Shown piece after piece: positions 33,347 to 41,554 of a stretch of 64,000 nucleotides of DNA. The notes beneath the pieces are model-generated. The model had not been told where the DNA came from and searched no databases. It worked only from the letters and a program-made list of their open reading frames with translations. The DNA comes from a virus, in IMG/VR virus record IMGVR_UViG_3300030098_002339, positions 1 to 64,000 of that record, one strand, 5' to 3'. A program made the translations under genes and the position numbers. The stretch's first letter is position 1. Each line of letters begins with the position of its first letter.

Positions 33347-33504
33347 TAGTTTATTCTCCTTTTTATATATTTTGCTACTAACTCGACCCATCTAAACCAT
33401 TCGTTTATATAGTGTCTTCTTTTACCTTGACGTTCTTTCTCTACAACTCTTAAGGCTTTGTCAGTAGCTTTATTTAACACTCTTAATTGTTCATCGTTTT
33501 TCAT
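33346..33504 (-). CDS. 52-residue basic helical protein
   Basis: MKNDEQLRVLNKATDKALRV, then KERQGKRRHYINEWFRWVEL, ending KYIKRRIN. Start overlaps the previous stop (atga), stop overlaps the next start (taatg), so it fits the operon exactly. Basic and amphipathic. Unrecognised. Confidence 0.55.
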   Translation of the reverse strand: MKNDEQLRVLNKATDKALRVVEKERQGKRRHYINEWFRWVELVAKYIKRRIN

Positions 33505-33713
33505 TTAAATTTAACTGCTTTCTCTAACTCTTTAACTTTTTCGTTAGTATGTTGCATAATTTTCTTTAAATCTTCTGCAATATTTTCAATTGAAGAAGTA
33601 TTTATACTTGCAAATCTTCTTTGCATCTCTTTATAAGCAGCTAATTCACCATGTTTTCTAGCTTCACTATGTAACTCAGTTACAATTTGTATTTGTTTTT
33701 GTATATCAAACAT
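33501..33713 (-). CDS. helical early protein
   Basis: 70 residues, almost wholly helical (MFDIQKQIQIVTELHSEARK, ENIAEDLKKIMQHTNEKVKE). Unrecognised; may dimerise by coiled coil. Confidence 0.55.
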   Translation of the reverse strand: MFDIQKQIQIVTELHSEARKHGELAAYKEMQRRFASINTSSIENIAEDLKKIMQHTNEKVKELEKAVKFK

Positions 33714-33773
33714 ATTATTCCTTTCAATTTTAGGGCTAAAGCCCTACACTAGATAGGGCTTATGCCAGTTTAT

Positions 33774-34061
33774 TTAAGCAACTTTAGTATTCTTTTCAGA
33801 TTCAGATATCTCTTCAAGTTTCTTCGCAACTTGTTTAGCATCTCTAATCTTATCTAAAGCAGCATTTGTTGCTATGAATACAGTAGCTAACATAGATGTT
33901 TGATTAAACTGTGGTAACTGTTTGTATCTTGGATCTTTACTTACCATTTCATAAGTTTGGAAGTATTGTTCCATAAACCATCTAGTCATTCCACCAGTTT
34001 TTTCAGCCACTCTGTTTTTCTGACTTGGTTTCATACCATTCTGTGTCTTCGACTTTTCCAT
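33774..34061 (-). CDS. hypothetical early protein
   Basis: 95 residues from the ATG behind aaggag (minus strand). TGGMTRWFMEQYFQTYEMVSK is followed by an Ala-rich helix (ATVFIATNAALDKIRDAKQ). Overlaps the upstream gene by 59 bases. Unrecognised. Confidence 0.55.
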   Translation of the reverse strand: MEKSKTQNGMKPSQKNRVAEKTGGMTRWFMEQYFQTYEMVSKDPRYKQLPQFNQTSMLATVFIATNAALDKIRDAKQVAKKLEEISESEKNTKVA

Positions 34062-34209
34062 TAGCATCTCCTTTCTTTTTTATTTCAAACGGAAACTCTA
34101 ATTTAGCAGGCATATTCTTTTGAATACATCTACTTAATCCAATTAGAGCCCTAATAGGAAATGTAAATGATGACACAAGTGTATCACCTACTTTTTCTAT
34201 TCTTTTCAT
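34003..34209 (-). CDS. small early protein
   Basis: 68 residues, Lys/Glu rich, with hydrophobic patch FTFPIRALIGLSRCIQ. Overlaps both neighbours. Unrecognised. Confidence 0.5.
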   Translation of the reverse strand: MKRIEKVGDTLVSSFTFPIRALIGLSRCIQKNMPAKLEFPFEIKKKGDANGKVEDTEWYETKSEKQSG

Positions 34210-34390
34210 ATTGCTCCTTTCGTTTACGTAAACGATGAACTTTCTTCATCGTATCTGACCACTCTTGATCAAATTCTTTCGATCCAGGAATTGGATCTAC
34301 GTCAGCCGTGAGCCAATTCCAGGATTTCCTTATCACTACAGCAGAAATGCTATAAGCAATAAATCGAATAAAATTAAAAACTCCATTCAT
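34184..34390 (-). CDS. small membrane-associated early protein
   Basis: 68 residues. N-terminal hydrophobic helix (MNGVFNFIRFIAYSISAVVI) then charged helix (DTMKKVHRLRKRKEQYEKN). Unrecognised. Confidence 0.5.
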   Translation of the reverse strand: MNGVFNFIRFIAYSISAVVIRKSWNWLTADVDPIPGSKEFDQEWSDTMKKVHRLRKRKEQYEKNRKSR

Positions 34391-34391
34391 T

Positions 34392-34802
34392 CTACTCCTC
34401 TCTATTCGTCATAACATTATATAACTTTTCAGTTCTTCGTTTATAATATTTATCAGCAGATATTTCAGATTTCTTCCACATCTCTTTAACCTGCTCATAT
34501 TCACGAGGTATAGCTCTATTATTTGGATAATCTCTTTGCATCCACTCATCTAACATCGCATCAGAATCTGCATACATCATAGTTATATCCCATTTCTTCT
34601 CTTCACATATTCTTTGTAAATCTTCAGCATATATCCTATTTACACATTTTTCCATCTTCTGATACTGTTGAAAAGAAACACCAATAATATCACCCATTTC
34701 AGTTTGTGTTAATCTAGACCATATTCGGTGTGCTATCAAATTCTTTGCTAGCCTTTTTGCTATGTCTAAATTTCTTTCGTCTCTCTTCGATCTTTTTGAC
34801 AT
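34392..34802 (-). CDS. XRE-family transcriptional regulator
   Basis: 136 residues. HTH at ~25-75: RIWSRLTQTEMGDIIGVSFQ QYQKMEKCVNRIYAEDLQRI, the Cro/CI-type fold, followed by an acidic helical tail. Probably acts on the divergent dyad-rich region near 36 kb. Its start overlaps the upstream gene by 89 bases. No integrase or attachment site is visible, so lysogeny is not implied. Confidence 0.8.
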   Translation of the reverse strand: MSKRSKRDERNLDIAKRLAKNLIAHRIWSRLTQTEMGDIIGVSFQQYQKMEKCVNRIYAEDLQRICEEKKWDITMMYADSDAMLDEWMQRDYPNNRAIPREYEQVKEMWKKSEISADKYYKRRTEKLYNVMTNREE

Positions 34803-35103
34803 TGTCTATCTCCTTTCCATATAATTGTTTTAAGACAAGTAACTCTCGCTTGTCGGAGGTACTTGGCTTAGTCACTACTCTTACCGATGGCTTCCCATCA
34901 CGCATTATCTTAACCAATTGTATCCATCCCTTCTTCGGATATAATATTTCAAGATAAATAAATCTAATGAGATATCTCTTCCACCATGTAATATGTTCTA
35001 TTTGAATAGAACCTGTAAATGGCTGATGATACATCACTCTTATCACTCTACTTAAATTGATAGGTCTCTCTTTAAATCTATTCTTTAATATCACTCTATA
35101 CAT
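34714..35103 (-). CDS. hypothetical basic early protein
   Basis: 129 residues, strongly basic, with a Trp/Tyr-rich N-terminal half (MYRVILKNRFKERPINLS, HITWWKRYLIRFIYLEILYP) and a KKIEERRKKFRHSKKASK stretch. Preceded by aaagga. Translated as first gene after a structured 250-base gap. Unrecognised; nucleic-acid binding possible. Confidence 0.5.
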   Translation of the reverse strand: MYRVILKNRFKERPINLSRVIRVMYHQPFTGSIQIEHITWWKRYLIRFIYLEILYPKKGWIQLVKIMRDGKPSVRVVTKPSTSDKRELLVLKQLYGKEIDNVKKIEERRKKFRHSKKASKEFDSTPNMV

Positions 35104-35135
35104 ACACTCTATCCTTTCTTCCGAATTTTTTTAGT

Positions 35136-35346
35136 GGACTGTCTAACATACAGCTTCCAGTATTTCAGCTTTAGACCTTTTTCAAGGTTTGGATTTTACG
35201 CTTCTGTGACCGACAGTCCTAAGATACTCTACATAGTTGCGCTAATTGGGAGTTATTTTTTTACCACACTTCTTCTATGCTTGAGTCATCTATTCTTTCA
35301 AAATTTTTAAGGACTACGCCTAGAGGGAGGTCGAGACGCAGTCCTT
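35136..35346 (-). ncRNA. structured leader or small RNA in the early operon
   Basis: The 251-base gene-free gap (35104-35354) contains an 8-bp perfect pairing ggactgtc (35136-35143) / gacagtcc (35212-35219) enclosing a small hairpin (35175-35188). It also holds a second stem (35309-35319 / 35335-35346) built on aaggact/agtcctt. No reading frame fills it. It could be a structured 5' leader of the genes downstream on the minus strand, or a terminator plus leader. Strand is inferred from neighbours. Confidence 0.4.
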
Positions 35347-35354
35347 GATTGACA

Positions 35355-35534
35355 TTATTTAGTCAATTTTGCTAGTATTTTCTCAAGCATTTCATCTTGC
35401 TTGTCCAATCTAGTCTTCAATACTTTAGGTATGAAGATACCATTCTGTATCTTTTGAACATAACTCATACCATTATTAATAGCTGATTTACTTACATCTT
35501 TAGCAGTATCAACTACTGATTGTTTATTTGACAT
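35355..35534 (-). CDS. small early protein
   Basis: 59 residues from the ATG behind aaggtgaat (a GTG at 35540 is also in frame). MSNKQSVVDTAKDVSKSAIN, then a C-terminal coiled-coil-like helix DKQDEMLEKILAKLTK. Unrecognised. Confidence 0.5.
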   Translation of the reverse strand: MSNKQSVVDTAKDVSKSAINNGMSYVQKIQNGIFIPKVLKTRLDKQDEMLEKILAKLTK

Positions 35535-35585
35535 ATTCACCTTTCTGTTAATATTATTTACGCTAGTAACAATAATATTAACTAT

Positions 35586-35753
35586 TTATTTAAATGAGTC
35601 TATATGTGCTTTGGCTAAACTTAAACCAAATAACAATAAACCACCTACTGCGAGTATTATACCTAATTTCGTGTGTTCAGGAGCATTAATCATAATTATA
35701 ATACCCATTACATTCATACATAGATATATTACCCATTGAACTACATAAGCCAT
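35586..35753 (-). CDS. 55-residue membrane protein
   Basis: MAYVVQWVIYLCMNVMGIII and a second hydrophobic stretch (LGIILAVGGLLLFGLSLA): two transmembrane helices. Start overlaps the previous stop (taatg). The longer in-frame reading from 35936 joins two small genes and is not preferred. Confidence 0.55.
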   Translation of the reverse strand: MAYVVQWVIYLCMNVMGIIIMINAPEHTKLGIILAVGGLLLFGLSLAKAHIDSFK

Positions 35754-35890
35754 TACTTCACCTCTGGAATGATTTGATTTAACATTCTTTTTGCGGTGAA
35801 ATAGCCTACTAAAGTACCACCTATTAGCATTGTCATATATATAGCTAATAAGAATAACACAATAGTATACAATACTTCTATACCAGTCAT
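35753..35890 (-). CDS. 45-residue membrane protein, first early gene
   Basis: A frame shifted relative to the larger reading: MTGIEVLYTIVLFLLAIYMT, then MLIGGTLVGYFTAKRMLNQI. One or two membrane helices with basic end. Good ribosome binding site (aaagga). It is the first gene leftward of the control region and so would be the first early product. Confidence 0.55.
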   Translation of the reverse strand: MTGIEVLYTIVLFLLAIYMTMLIGGTLVGYFTAKRMLNQIIPEVK

Positions 35891-36256
35891 TATATCCTTT
35901 CCGAGCCTTCGACAACAACCCGTTGAATAGGCTCATTTACTGTGTGTTTCATATCACTAGCAATCAAGTTAGCTAATGATATCAATGGTTATAGAGCGAT
36001 TCGGTAATCAGTTAATCAATGATGTTTCGGTCAGAGTTAACTCATCACCAAACCGCAATTAATAACAACAATTATTTTATCGCTGTCGCTAGCGACTTAG
36101 CGATGAAATAATCAACAATAACAAAGACAATCGCAACAGCGATTGACATTGACGGGTTTGTAATCGACCCTCGCAAGATATCGATTTGTAATCGATTCTT
36201 GTATAGGGGGGTTTGTTATAGCATAGACCCACAATAGCAATGATAAGGAGAAATAG
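35891..36256. promoter_or_regulatory. divergent control region with four dyads
   Basis: The main divergent gap, ~365 bases between the first leftward and first rightward genes, without a convincing reading frame. Dyads: 35951-35982 (arms atatcactagc / gctaatgatat, one mismatch), 36071-36112 (arms ~20 bases, one mismatch, two-base bulge, centre gtcgctagcgac), 36128-36145 (perfect caatcgc / gcgattg) and 36180-36196 (atcgatt / aatcgat). The motif tttgtaatcga occurs at 36157 and 36185. A -35-like ttgaca is at 36143. Operators, early/late promoters or an origin are expected here. Confidence 0.7.
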
Positions 36257-36511
36257 ATGGCAGCACCATTAATAAAACTAGGAGGAGCAGCAGCATTTAG
36301 AATGCTTAGAACACTTTACAAAAGTGGTAAGTCGGCTAAAAAAGCGGCTGTTTCTGCGACTGCAAAAGTCTCGAACCCGACAGTCCGAAAAGGACTAGAA
36401 GGTGCTGGGAAAAAAGCAGCTAAAGCTGGAGCTCACCTAAGAAAACACCACAAAGCATACGGATACGGTGTTACAGGTGCAGCAGCTTGGGATATTATCG
36501 ATAAAGACTAA
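36257..36511 (+). CDS. small basic Ala/Lys-rich protein
   Basis: 84 residues (MAAPLIKLGGAAAFRMLRTLY..., AVSATAKVSNPTVRKGLEGAGKKAAK). Strong ribosome binding site (aaggaga) at the start of the late operon. Highly basic and helical, suggesting DNA binding or packaging-associated protein. The DNA here is richer in CpG than neighbouring genes. Confidence 0.6.
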   Translation: MAAPLIKLGGAAAFRMLRTLYKSGKSAKKAAVSATAKVSNPTVRKGLEGAGKKAAKAGAHLRKHHKAYGYGVTGAAAWDIIDKD

Positions 36512-36645
36512 TGAGTAAAAAGCTCCCAAAATGGGGCGTTAATACTTACGTCAGATCGACAAAGAAAAAACGACCAGGACGACATGCGAAATCCTACTCG
36601 AAGAGGATTCCAAAACGTTCCAAATACAGAGGACAAGGAAAATAA
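36511..36645 (+). CDS. 44-residue arginine/lysine-rich protein
   Basis: MSKKLPKWGVNTYVRSTKKK, then PGRHAKSYSKRIPKRSKYRG. Start overlaps the previous stop by one base (taatg), and the next gene begins right after the stop. Charge pattern implies binding to nucleic acid; no fold recognised. Too short for most gene callers. Confidence 0.55.
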   Translation: MSKKLPKWGVNTYVRSTKKKRPGRHAKSYSKRIPKRSKYRGQGK

Positions 36646-37116
36646 ATGGCAACAACAATAACAGCATCAACATTAACAGTAACGTTAACAGAAGCTATTT
36701 CGTTAAACGGATACGACCAGGGATCATCGAATACCCTGTCGATTTCCAGTATTAACGAGGTTCATAAGCGAATACTTACAGTTCCTACTTCAGAAATAGA
36801 AGTAGTAGCGATGAGTACCGCTAATAGCTCAGGTACGTTTATCGAAGGAGACGTAAGATATATGAGATTTACGAATCTGGACGATACGAACCATGTGACG
36901 CTAACGTTCAAAAACGAAAACGATGACGAGTTCGCAATTAAACTAGACAAAGGACAATCCTTTATCTACAATGGCGACATGTCTGGAGGAGTCGTAGATA
37001 CAATGGATGGCATAGACGGAACAGGATTAACAGTATCCCTAGGGGATTTAGTTAATGTAACTGCTTTAGCAGATACTGCCGCTTGCGATTTAGAAGTATT
37101 TGTGGCTTGTGTATAA
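36646..37116 (+). CDS. beta-rich virion-like protein
   Basis: 156 residues (MATTITASTLTVTLTEAISLN..., TNLDDTNHVTLTFKNENDDEFAIKLDKG). Beta strands and acidic surface resemble small head or tail decoration proteins. The DNA here has visibly more CpG than the rest of the window, suggesting a different history. Confidence 0.55.
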   Translation: MATTITASTLTVTLTEAISLNGYDQGSSNTLSISSINEVHKRILTVPTSEIEVVAMSTANSSGTFIEGDVRYMRFTNLDDTNHVTLTFKNENDDEFAIKLDKGQSFIYNGDMSGGVVDTMDGIDGTGLTVSLGDLVNVTALADTAACDLEVFVACV

Positions 37117-37274
37117 TGAAAGCAATAAGAAGTTTACATAGCATACCAGGATGGTTTAAGAAAACGAGAACAAAAGTCGCTAAACAGCAGGCTGCGTTCC
37201 AAAAAGACCTTAAAGATCCAGGGTTTAGAAAAACAGCTAAAATAGGTAAATACAGAAAGATGTTCCATGGCTAG
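37116..37274 (+). CDS. 52-residue basic protein
   Basis: From the ATG overlapping the previous stop. Reads MKAIRSLHSIPGWFKKTRTK, then KDLKDPGFRKTAKIGKYRKM. Basic. Third of a run of short basic genes ahead of the terminase. Confidence 0.5.
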   Translation: MKAIRSLHSIPGWFKKTRTKVAKQQAAFQKDLKDPGFRKTAKIGKYRKMFHG

Positions 37275-37506
37275 AAAATCTATAGAAAAATTAGCAGATA
37301 AGATTATTCAGCTATCCCCAGAGGAAGCAGAACAACTTTCATTAGTTATTAAAGCTAAAATGCTTCCAGAAATCGCAAAACAACAAGCAGGATTATTAGA
37401 ACAGGCAGCGAATAATCCGCAATTGGCAGCGATGGGTCAAAGACAAGGCGGAAGAATGCCTATGCCAACTTCAGCAGATGCTGCTAGACAAGGACTGTTA
37501 AGATAA
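37267..37506 (+). CDS. small helical protein
   Basis: 79 residues (ADKIIQLSPEEAEQLSLVIK..., ending PTSADAARQGLLR). Overlaps both neighbours. Gln/Ala-rich helix; possibly a head-assembly accessory. Unrecognised. Confidence 0.5.
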   Translation: MARKSIEKLADKIIQLSPEEAEQLSLVIKAKMLPEIAKQQAGLLEQAANNPQLAAMGQRQGGRMPMPTSADAARQGLLR

Positions 37507-37604
37507 TGCCAAAAGTAGGAAAAAAGAAGTTCAGCTATACTAAAAAAGGTAAAGCTGCAGCTAAAAAATACGCAAAAAAGAAAGGCAAAAAGGTTAAATA
37601 CTAA
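37506..37604 (+). CDS. 32-residue lysine-rich peptide
   Basis: MPKVGKKKFSYTKKGKAAAKKYA... of which about half the residues are Lys or Arg. Start overlaps the previous stop (taatg). Very likely to bind DNA non-specifically; packaging or condensation role is inferred. Confidence 0.5.
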   Translation: MPKVGKKKFSYTKKGKAAAKKYAKKKGKKVKY

Positions 37605-37619
37605 AATAACGAGGAAACC

Positions 37620-37838
37620 ATGGCAAAAAAATTTAAAATGACTAAACAACATAAATTCTTAGGTAAGACGCTACCCAAAGCAATTGGTGGAGCAGCTAAA
37701 TTTGCCTTTAAACAACCTTTAACAGTAGCTGGTGCTTATATTGGTACTAAATTAATAGGAAAGGCTTTTAGAAAAGCTGATAAAGGAATTAGTTTTCCTG
37801 TTGCTAGACAATTCAATAAAAAAGGTAGAAAAATTTAA
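37620..37838 (+). CDS. small basic membrane-like protein
   Basis: 72 residues, basic ends with a Gly/Ala hydrophobic centre (KFAFKQPLTVAGAYIGTKLIGK). Ribosome binding site gaggaaac. One-base overlap with the terminase small subunit. Unrecognised. Confidence 0.5.
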   Translation: MAKKFKMTKQHKFLGKTLPKAIGGAAKFAFKQPLTVAGAYIGTKLIGKAFRKADKGISFPVARQFNKKGRKI

Positions 37839-38155
37839 TGTCAGAAGTTGAAAAAAATCCAAATTATGGAGGCAAAAGGGAAGGTGCAGGAAGACCTTTA
37901 GGGTCTAAAAGCACTAAACCTAAGTGGAAAAGTATGGAAGAAATGTCCGTAAAATACCAACATTCCCCTTTAGATTATATGCTAGCTGTGTTAAACAATC
38001 CTATGAGTTCACCTGAACGTAAAATGTATGCAGCTGAAAAAGCAGCACCATTTGTTCACCCAAGGTTAGCTTCAACACAATCACGAATAGGATCTGATGA
38101 ACCAATTGAAATCAAAGTCGAGTGGCAAAAAGACCAAGAAAATAAAAAAGATTGA
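37838..38155 (+). CDS. terminase small subunit-like protein
   Basis: 105 residues. N-terminal GGKREGAGRPLGSKS is the hallmark start of many small terminases, followed by a helical region (SPLDYMLAVLNNP, RKMYAAEKAAPFVHPRL). Directly precedes the large subunit with overlap. Expected to recognise pac/cos and load DNA. Confidence 0.7.
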   Translation: MSEVEKNPNYGGKREGAGRPLGSKSTKPKWKSMEEMSVKYQHSPLDYMLAVLNNPMSSPERKMYAAEKAAPFVHPRLASTQSRIGSDEPIEIKVEWQKDQENKKD

Positions 38156-39404
38156 AATTCCTTATAAGCCACGAGAATATCAATTAGAAGTACATAACAA
38201 TAAAAAAAGATTTAATGTACTGGTTTGTCATAGACGATTTGGTAAATCAGTATTATCAATTAACGAATTAATTAAAACCGCAGCTGCTAAGCCTAGATCT
38301 TTATGTGCATTTATTGCACCAACTTACAGACAAGGTAAAGCAATTGCTTGGGAATATTTAAAATTTTACACTAAACCTTTAATGTATTTTGGAGGTGGAC
38401 GAAATGAGACTGAATTAAGAATAGATTTATTTAACGGAAGTCGTATTCAAATATTTGGTGCAGATCATCCAGACTCAATCCGAGGAATGGGATTTGATGG
38501 AGTCGTAATGGATGAATATGCGATTATGTCACCAAGAGTCTGGACAGAAATTATACGTCCAGCAGTTTCTGATAAACTAGGATGGGTAATGTTTATTGGA
38601 ACACCAATGGGTCATAATCAATTTTGGGAAGTATATGACTATGCACAACGTGGTCATAAAGATTGGATGGGTAAAATCTATCGAGCTTCCGAAACCAAAG
38701 TGATTCCAGATGAAGAGCTGGAACAGGCACGTGCGATAATGACTGAAGAACAATTCGAACAGGAGTTTGAATGTTCATTTACTGCAGCAGTCTCAGGCAG
38801 TTATTATGGAAGATTAATAACTAAAGCCGACTCCGAGAGGAGAATTACCAGCGTGCCACTAGATTCAAATGTAGGTGTAGAAACGTGGTGGGATTTAGGT
38901 ATAGGTGACTCAACAGCGATTTGGTTCGCACAAAGAGTGGGCAAGGAAATACATCTCATTGATTATTACGAAACTTCAGGTGAGTCATTAGCACATTATG
39001 CTGATAAACTTGAAGAAAAAGGATATGCTTATTCTAATCATATAGCTCCACACGATATAATGGCTAGAGAATTAGGAACAGGTAAATCTAGAATAGAAGT
39101 AGCAAGTGATTTGGGTATACAATTTGAAGTTGCTCCTAAATTAGAAGTAGATCATGGAATAGAAACTGTGAGAAACTATTTATCACATTGTTATTTTGAT
39201 AGAGAAAAATGCAAAGTAGGACTAGATGCATTGAGACAATATCGAAAACAATGGGACGATAAAAACCAAGTGTTTAAGAATAAACCTTTACACGATTGGT
39301 GTTCACATGCAGCTGACGCTTTTAGGTACGGATGTGTTGCAGAACCAATTAATATGTCAGAATGGAATAAACCAATTAGAGTAGATACAAAATATATAGT
39401 ATGA
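38097..39404 (+). CDS. terminase large subunit
   Basis: 435 residues. Walker A HRRFGKS at 45-51, Walker B VVMDE at 136-140, then a C-terminal nuclease part (WWDLGIGDSTAIW, ending HDWCSHAADAFRYG) with the expected acidic residues. Packages DNA into the prohead and cuts concatemers. The start overlaps the small subunit gene by 59 bases. Confidence 0.9.
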   Translation: MNQLKSKSSGKKTKKIKKIEIPYKPREYQLEVHNNKKRFNVLVCHRRFGKSVLSINELIKTAAAKPRSLCAFIAPTYRQGKAIAWEYLKFYTKPLMYFGGGRNETELRIDLFNGSRIQIFGADHPDSIRGMGFDGVVMDEYAIMSPRVWTEIIRPAVSDKLGWVMFIGTPMGHNQFWEVYDYAQRGHKDWMGKIYRASETKVIPDEELEQARAIMTEEQFEQEFECSFTAAVSGSYYGRLITKADSERRITSVPLDSNVGVETWWDLGIGDSTAIWFAQRVGKEIHLIDYYETSGESLAHYADKLEEKGYAYSNHIAPHDIMARELGTGKSRIEVASDLGIQFEVAPKLEVDHGIETVRNYLSHCYFDREKCKVGLDALRQYRKQWDDKNQVFKNKPLHDWCSHAADAFRYGCVAEPINMSEWNKPIRVDTKYIV

Positions 39405-41554
39405 AAAAATCAGAACAAGAAATATTATCAATATTAAATACAGAAATACATAACGCATCAGGATTTATTGGTGGCGAGTTAGTAGCTAGAAGAAAAAAAT
39501 CTTTAAGCTATTATCTTGGTATGCCCTTAGGGAACGAACAAGAAGGTCGTTCTCAAGTGGTATCCAATGATGTATTAGACACAGTAGAAAGTCTAATGCC
39601 ATCTTTAATGAGAATTTTTACATCTGGAGATAATGTATTTCAATGTGAAGGTGTTGGACCAGAAGACGATGAAATGGCTCGTCAATGTTCCGATTACCTT
39701 AATTATATTTTTTATAAAGAGAATGATGGCTTTGTAGCCTTATATTCTGCATTTAAAGATGCATTAATCCAAAAGAATGGAATTTTAAAAGTATACTGGG
39801 ATGATTCAGAAAAAACTGAAAGAGAAGAATATACAAGATTAACAGATGATGAATTTAATGATCTTGTTGCAGATTCAGAAGTTAAAGTTAAAAATCATTC
39901 AGAATACGAAGAATCTATAACAGATGATCGTGGTAAAGAAATTGATAAAGTTACTTTACACGATGTTGTTATTCATAGAACAAGATTATATGGTAAGGTT
40001 AGAATTGAACCTGTACCACCTGAAGAATTTTTAATTGAAAGAAGATGTAAAGATATTAATTCAGCTAACTTTGTTTGTCATAGAACAAATAAAACTAGAT
40101 CTGAATTAGTTGAAATGGGTTTTCCTAAAGATGTTGTAGAAAATATACCTCAAGGTGATACTGATTTCTTTACAGAAGATAAATTTACTAGACACCAAAA
40201 CGTAGATTTCTCACATGGAGAAAATGATGGAGATAGATCCACTAATGATATTTTAGTATATGAATCATATATTAAGATGGATGTTAATAATGATGGTAAA
40301 TCAGAATTATTAAAAATAACTACTGCTGGATCTGGAACTGGTAAAATTTTAGATATGACTGAAATAGATAGTATTCCGTTTATATCTATGACACCAGTTA
40401 TTATGCCTCACAGATTTCATGGAAGATCTATATCTGAATTAGTAGAAGACATCCAATTAATTAAATCTACTGTTATGAGACAAATGTTAGATAACATGTA
40501 TCTAACAAATAATAACAGAGTTGCTGTCCAAGATGGACAAGTAGCAATGGATGATCTTTTAACAAATCGTCCAGGCGGAATTGTAAGAACTAAACAACCT
40601 CCACAAAATGTTATGATGCCTATTCAGGCACAACCTATTACAGAACAAGCAAGTGGAATGTTATCTTACTTAGATTCTGTTAAAGAAACTAGAACTGGAA
40701 TTACAAGACAATCACAAGGTCTTGATGCTAATACTTTAAACAAAACAGCAACAGGTCAAAACCAAATTCTAACTCAATCTCAAATGAGAATGGAATTGAT
40801 TGCAAGAATCTTTGCTGAAACAGGTGTTAAAGATTTAGCATTAAAAATGTTTGAACTTACTTGTAAGTATCAACAAAAAGAAAAGATCGTAAGAATTAGA
40901 GGTAAGTATATACCTATGAGACCTTACGAATGGAAAGACAGAGTTAATATTACTGTTCAAGTAGGACTAGGTACAGGTTCTAAAGAACAACAACTAATTT
41001 TATTAAACGCTATTCTTGAAAGACAAATGCAAGCAATTAATTTGCAACAGAATGTATTTGGTCCAATGGTTAATTTAAGAAACGTTTATAATACACTTAA
41101 GAAATTAATTGAGAATGCAGGACTTAATGGAATTGAACCATACTTTATGGATCCAGATGTCGGTGCAGCTCAAATGCCTCAACTACCACCTAAACCTCCA
41201 ACTGAGTTTGAAAGAGTTACATTAGCTCAAGTTCAAGGTGAAAATCAAAGAGCTCAGTTAGAAGCTAATACAAGATTAAAAGAAGTTGAAGCTAAAATGA
41301 GACAACAATTGCTTGATTTTGAAATACAAATTAAAGAATTAGAGCTTAAATATGGTTCACAAATAGATGAGCTTGAATTGAAGCGTAGAAGTATGTTAGA
41401 ACAAACAGATCTTCAGAAATCTGGAGATATGATGAAAGAAATAGTCAAAGGACAACAAAAATTCTTTAATGATAAACAAAATGGAAAAGCAAATCAGGGA
41501 GGGCAAACGAGCCCAAGTACTTCTAAACGATCCTCTTCTAAAACAAGCGTTTGA
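39401..41554 (+). CDS. portal protein
   Basis: 717 residues directly after the terminase with a four-base overlap. N-terminal region (RRKKSLSYYLGMPLGNEQEGR, VSNDVLDTVESLMPSLMRIF) and a helical C-terminal part (FEIQIKELELKYGSQIDELELK) fit portal proteins of SU10/P22-like podoviruses. Forms the dodecameric DNA gate at one vertex. Confidence 0.85.
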   Translation: MKKSEQEILSILNTEIHNASGFIGGELVARRKKSLSYYLGMPLGNEQEGRSQVVSNDVLDTVESLMPSLMRIFTSGDNVFQCEGVGPEDDEMARQCSDYLNYIFYKENDGFVALYSAFKDALIQKNGILKVYWDDSEKTEREEYTRLTDDEFNDLVADSEVKVKNHSEYEESITDDRGKEIDKVTLHDVVIHRTRLYGKVRIEPVPPEEFLIERRCKDINSANFVCHRTNKTRSELVEMGFPKDVVENIPQGDTDFFTEDKFTRHQNVDFSHGENDGDRSTNDILVYESYIKMDVNNDGKSELLKITTAGSGTGKILDMTEIDSIPFISMTPVIMPHRFHGRSISELVEDIQLIKSTVMRQMLDNMYLTNNNRVAVQDGQVAMDDLLTNRPGGIVRTKQPPQNVMMPIQAQPITEQASGMLSYLDSVKETRTGITRQSQGLDANTLNKTATGQNQILTQSQMRMELIARIFAETGVKDLALKMFELTCKYQQKEKIVRIRGKYIPMRPYEWKDRVNITVQVGLGTGSKEQQLILLNAILERQMQAINLQQNVFGPMVNLRNVYNTLKKLIENAGLNGIEPYFMDPDVGAAQMPQLPPKPPTEFERVTLAQVQGENQRAQLEANTRLKEVEAKMRQQLLDFEIQIKELELKYGSQIDELELKRRSMLEQTDLQKSGDMMKEIVKGQQKFFNDKQNGKANQGGQTSPSTSKRSSSKTSV

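Noticed and set aside
34392-34802. Lysogeny module suggested by the XRE regulator
   Set aside because: No integrase, excisionase, attachment site or partition genes were found; XRE proteins are also common in lytic phages.
35754-35936. N-terminal half of the 116-residue frame 35586-35936
   Set aside because: Reads less like protein than the shifted frame at 35753-35890, which has a ribosome binding site and membrane helices; two overlapping genes fit better.
36143-36171. Sigma-70 promoter from ttgaca at 36143
   Set aside because: The -35 box is good, but no acceptable -10 hexamer occurs at 16-18 bases; kept only as part of the control region.
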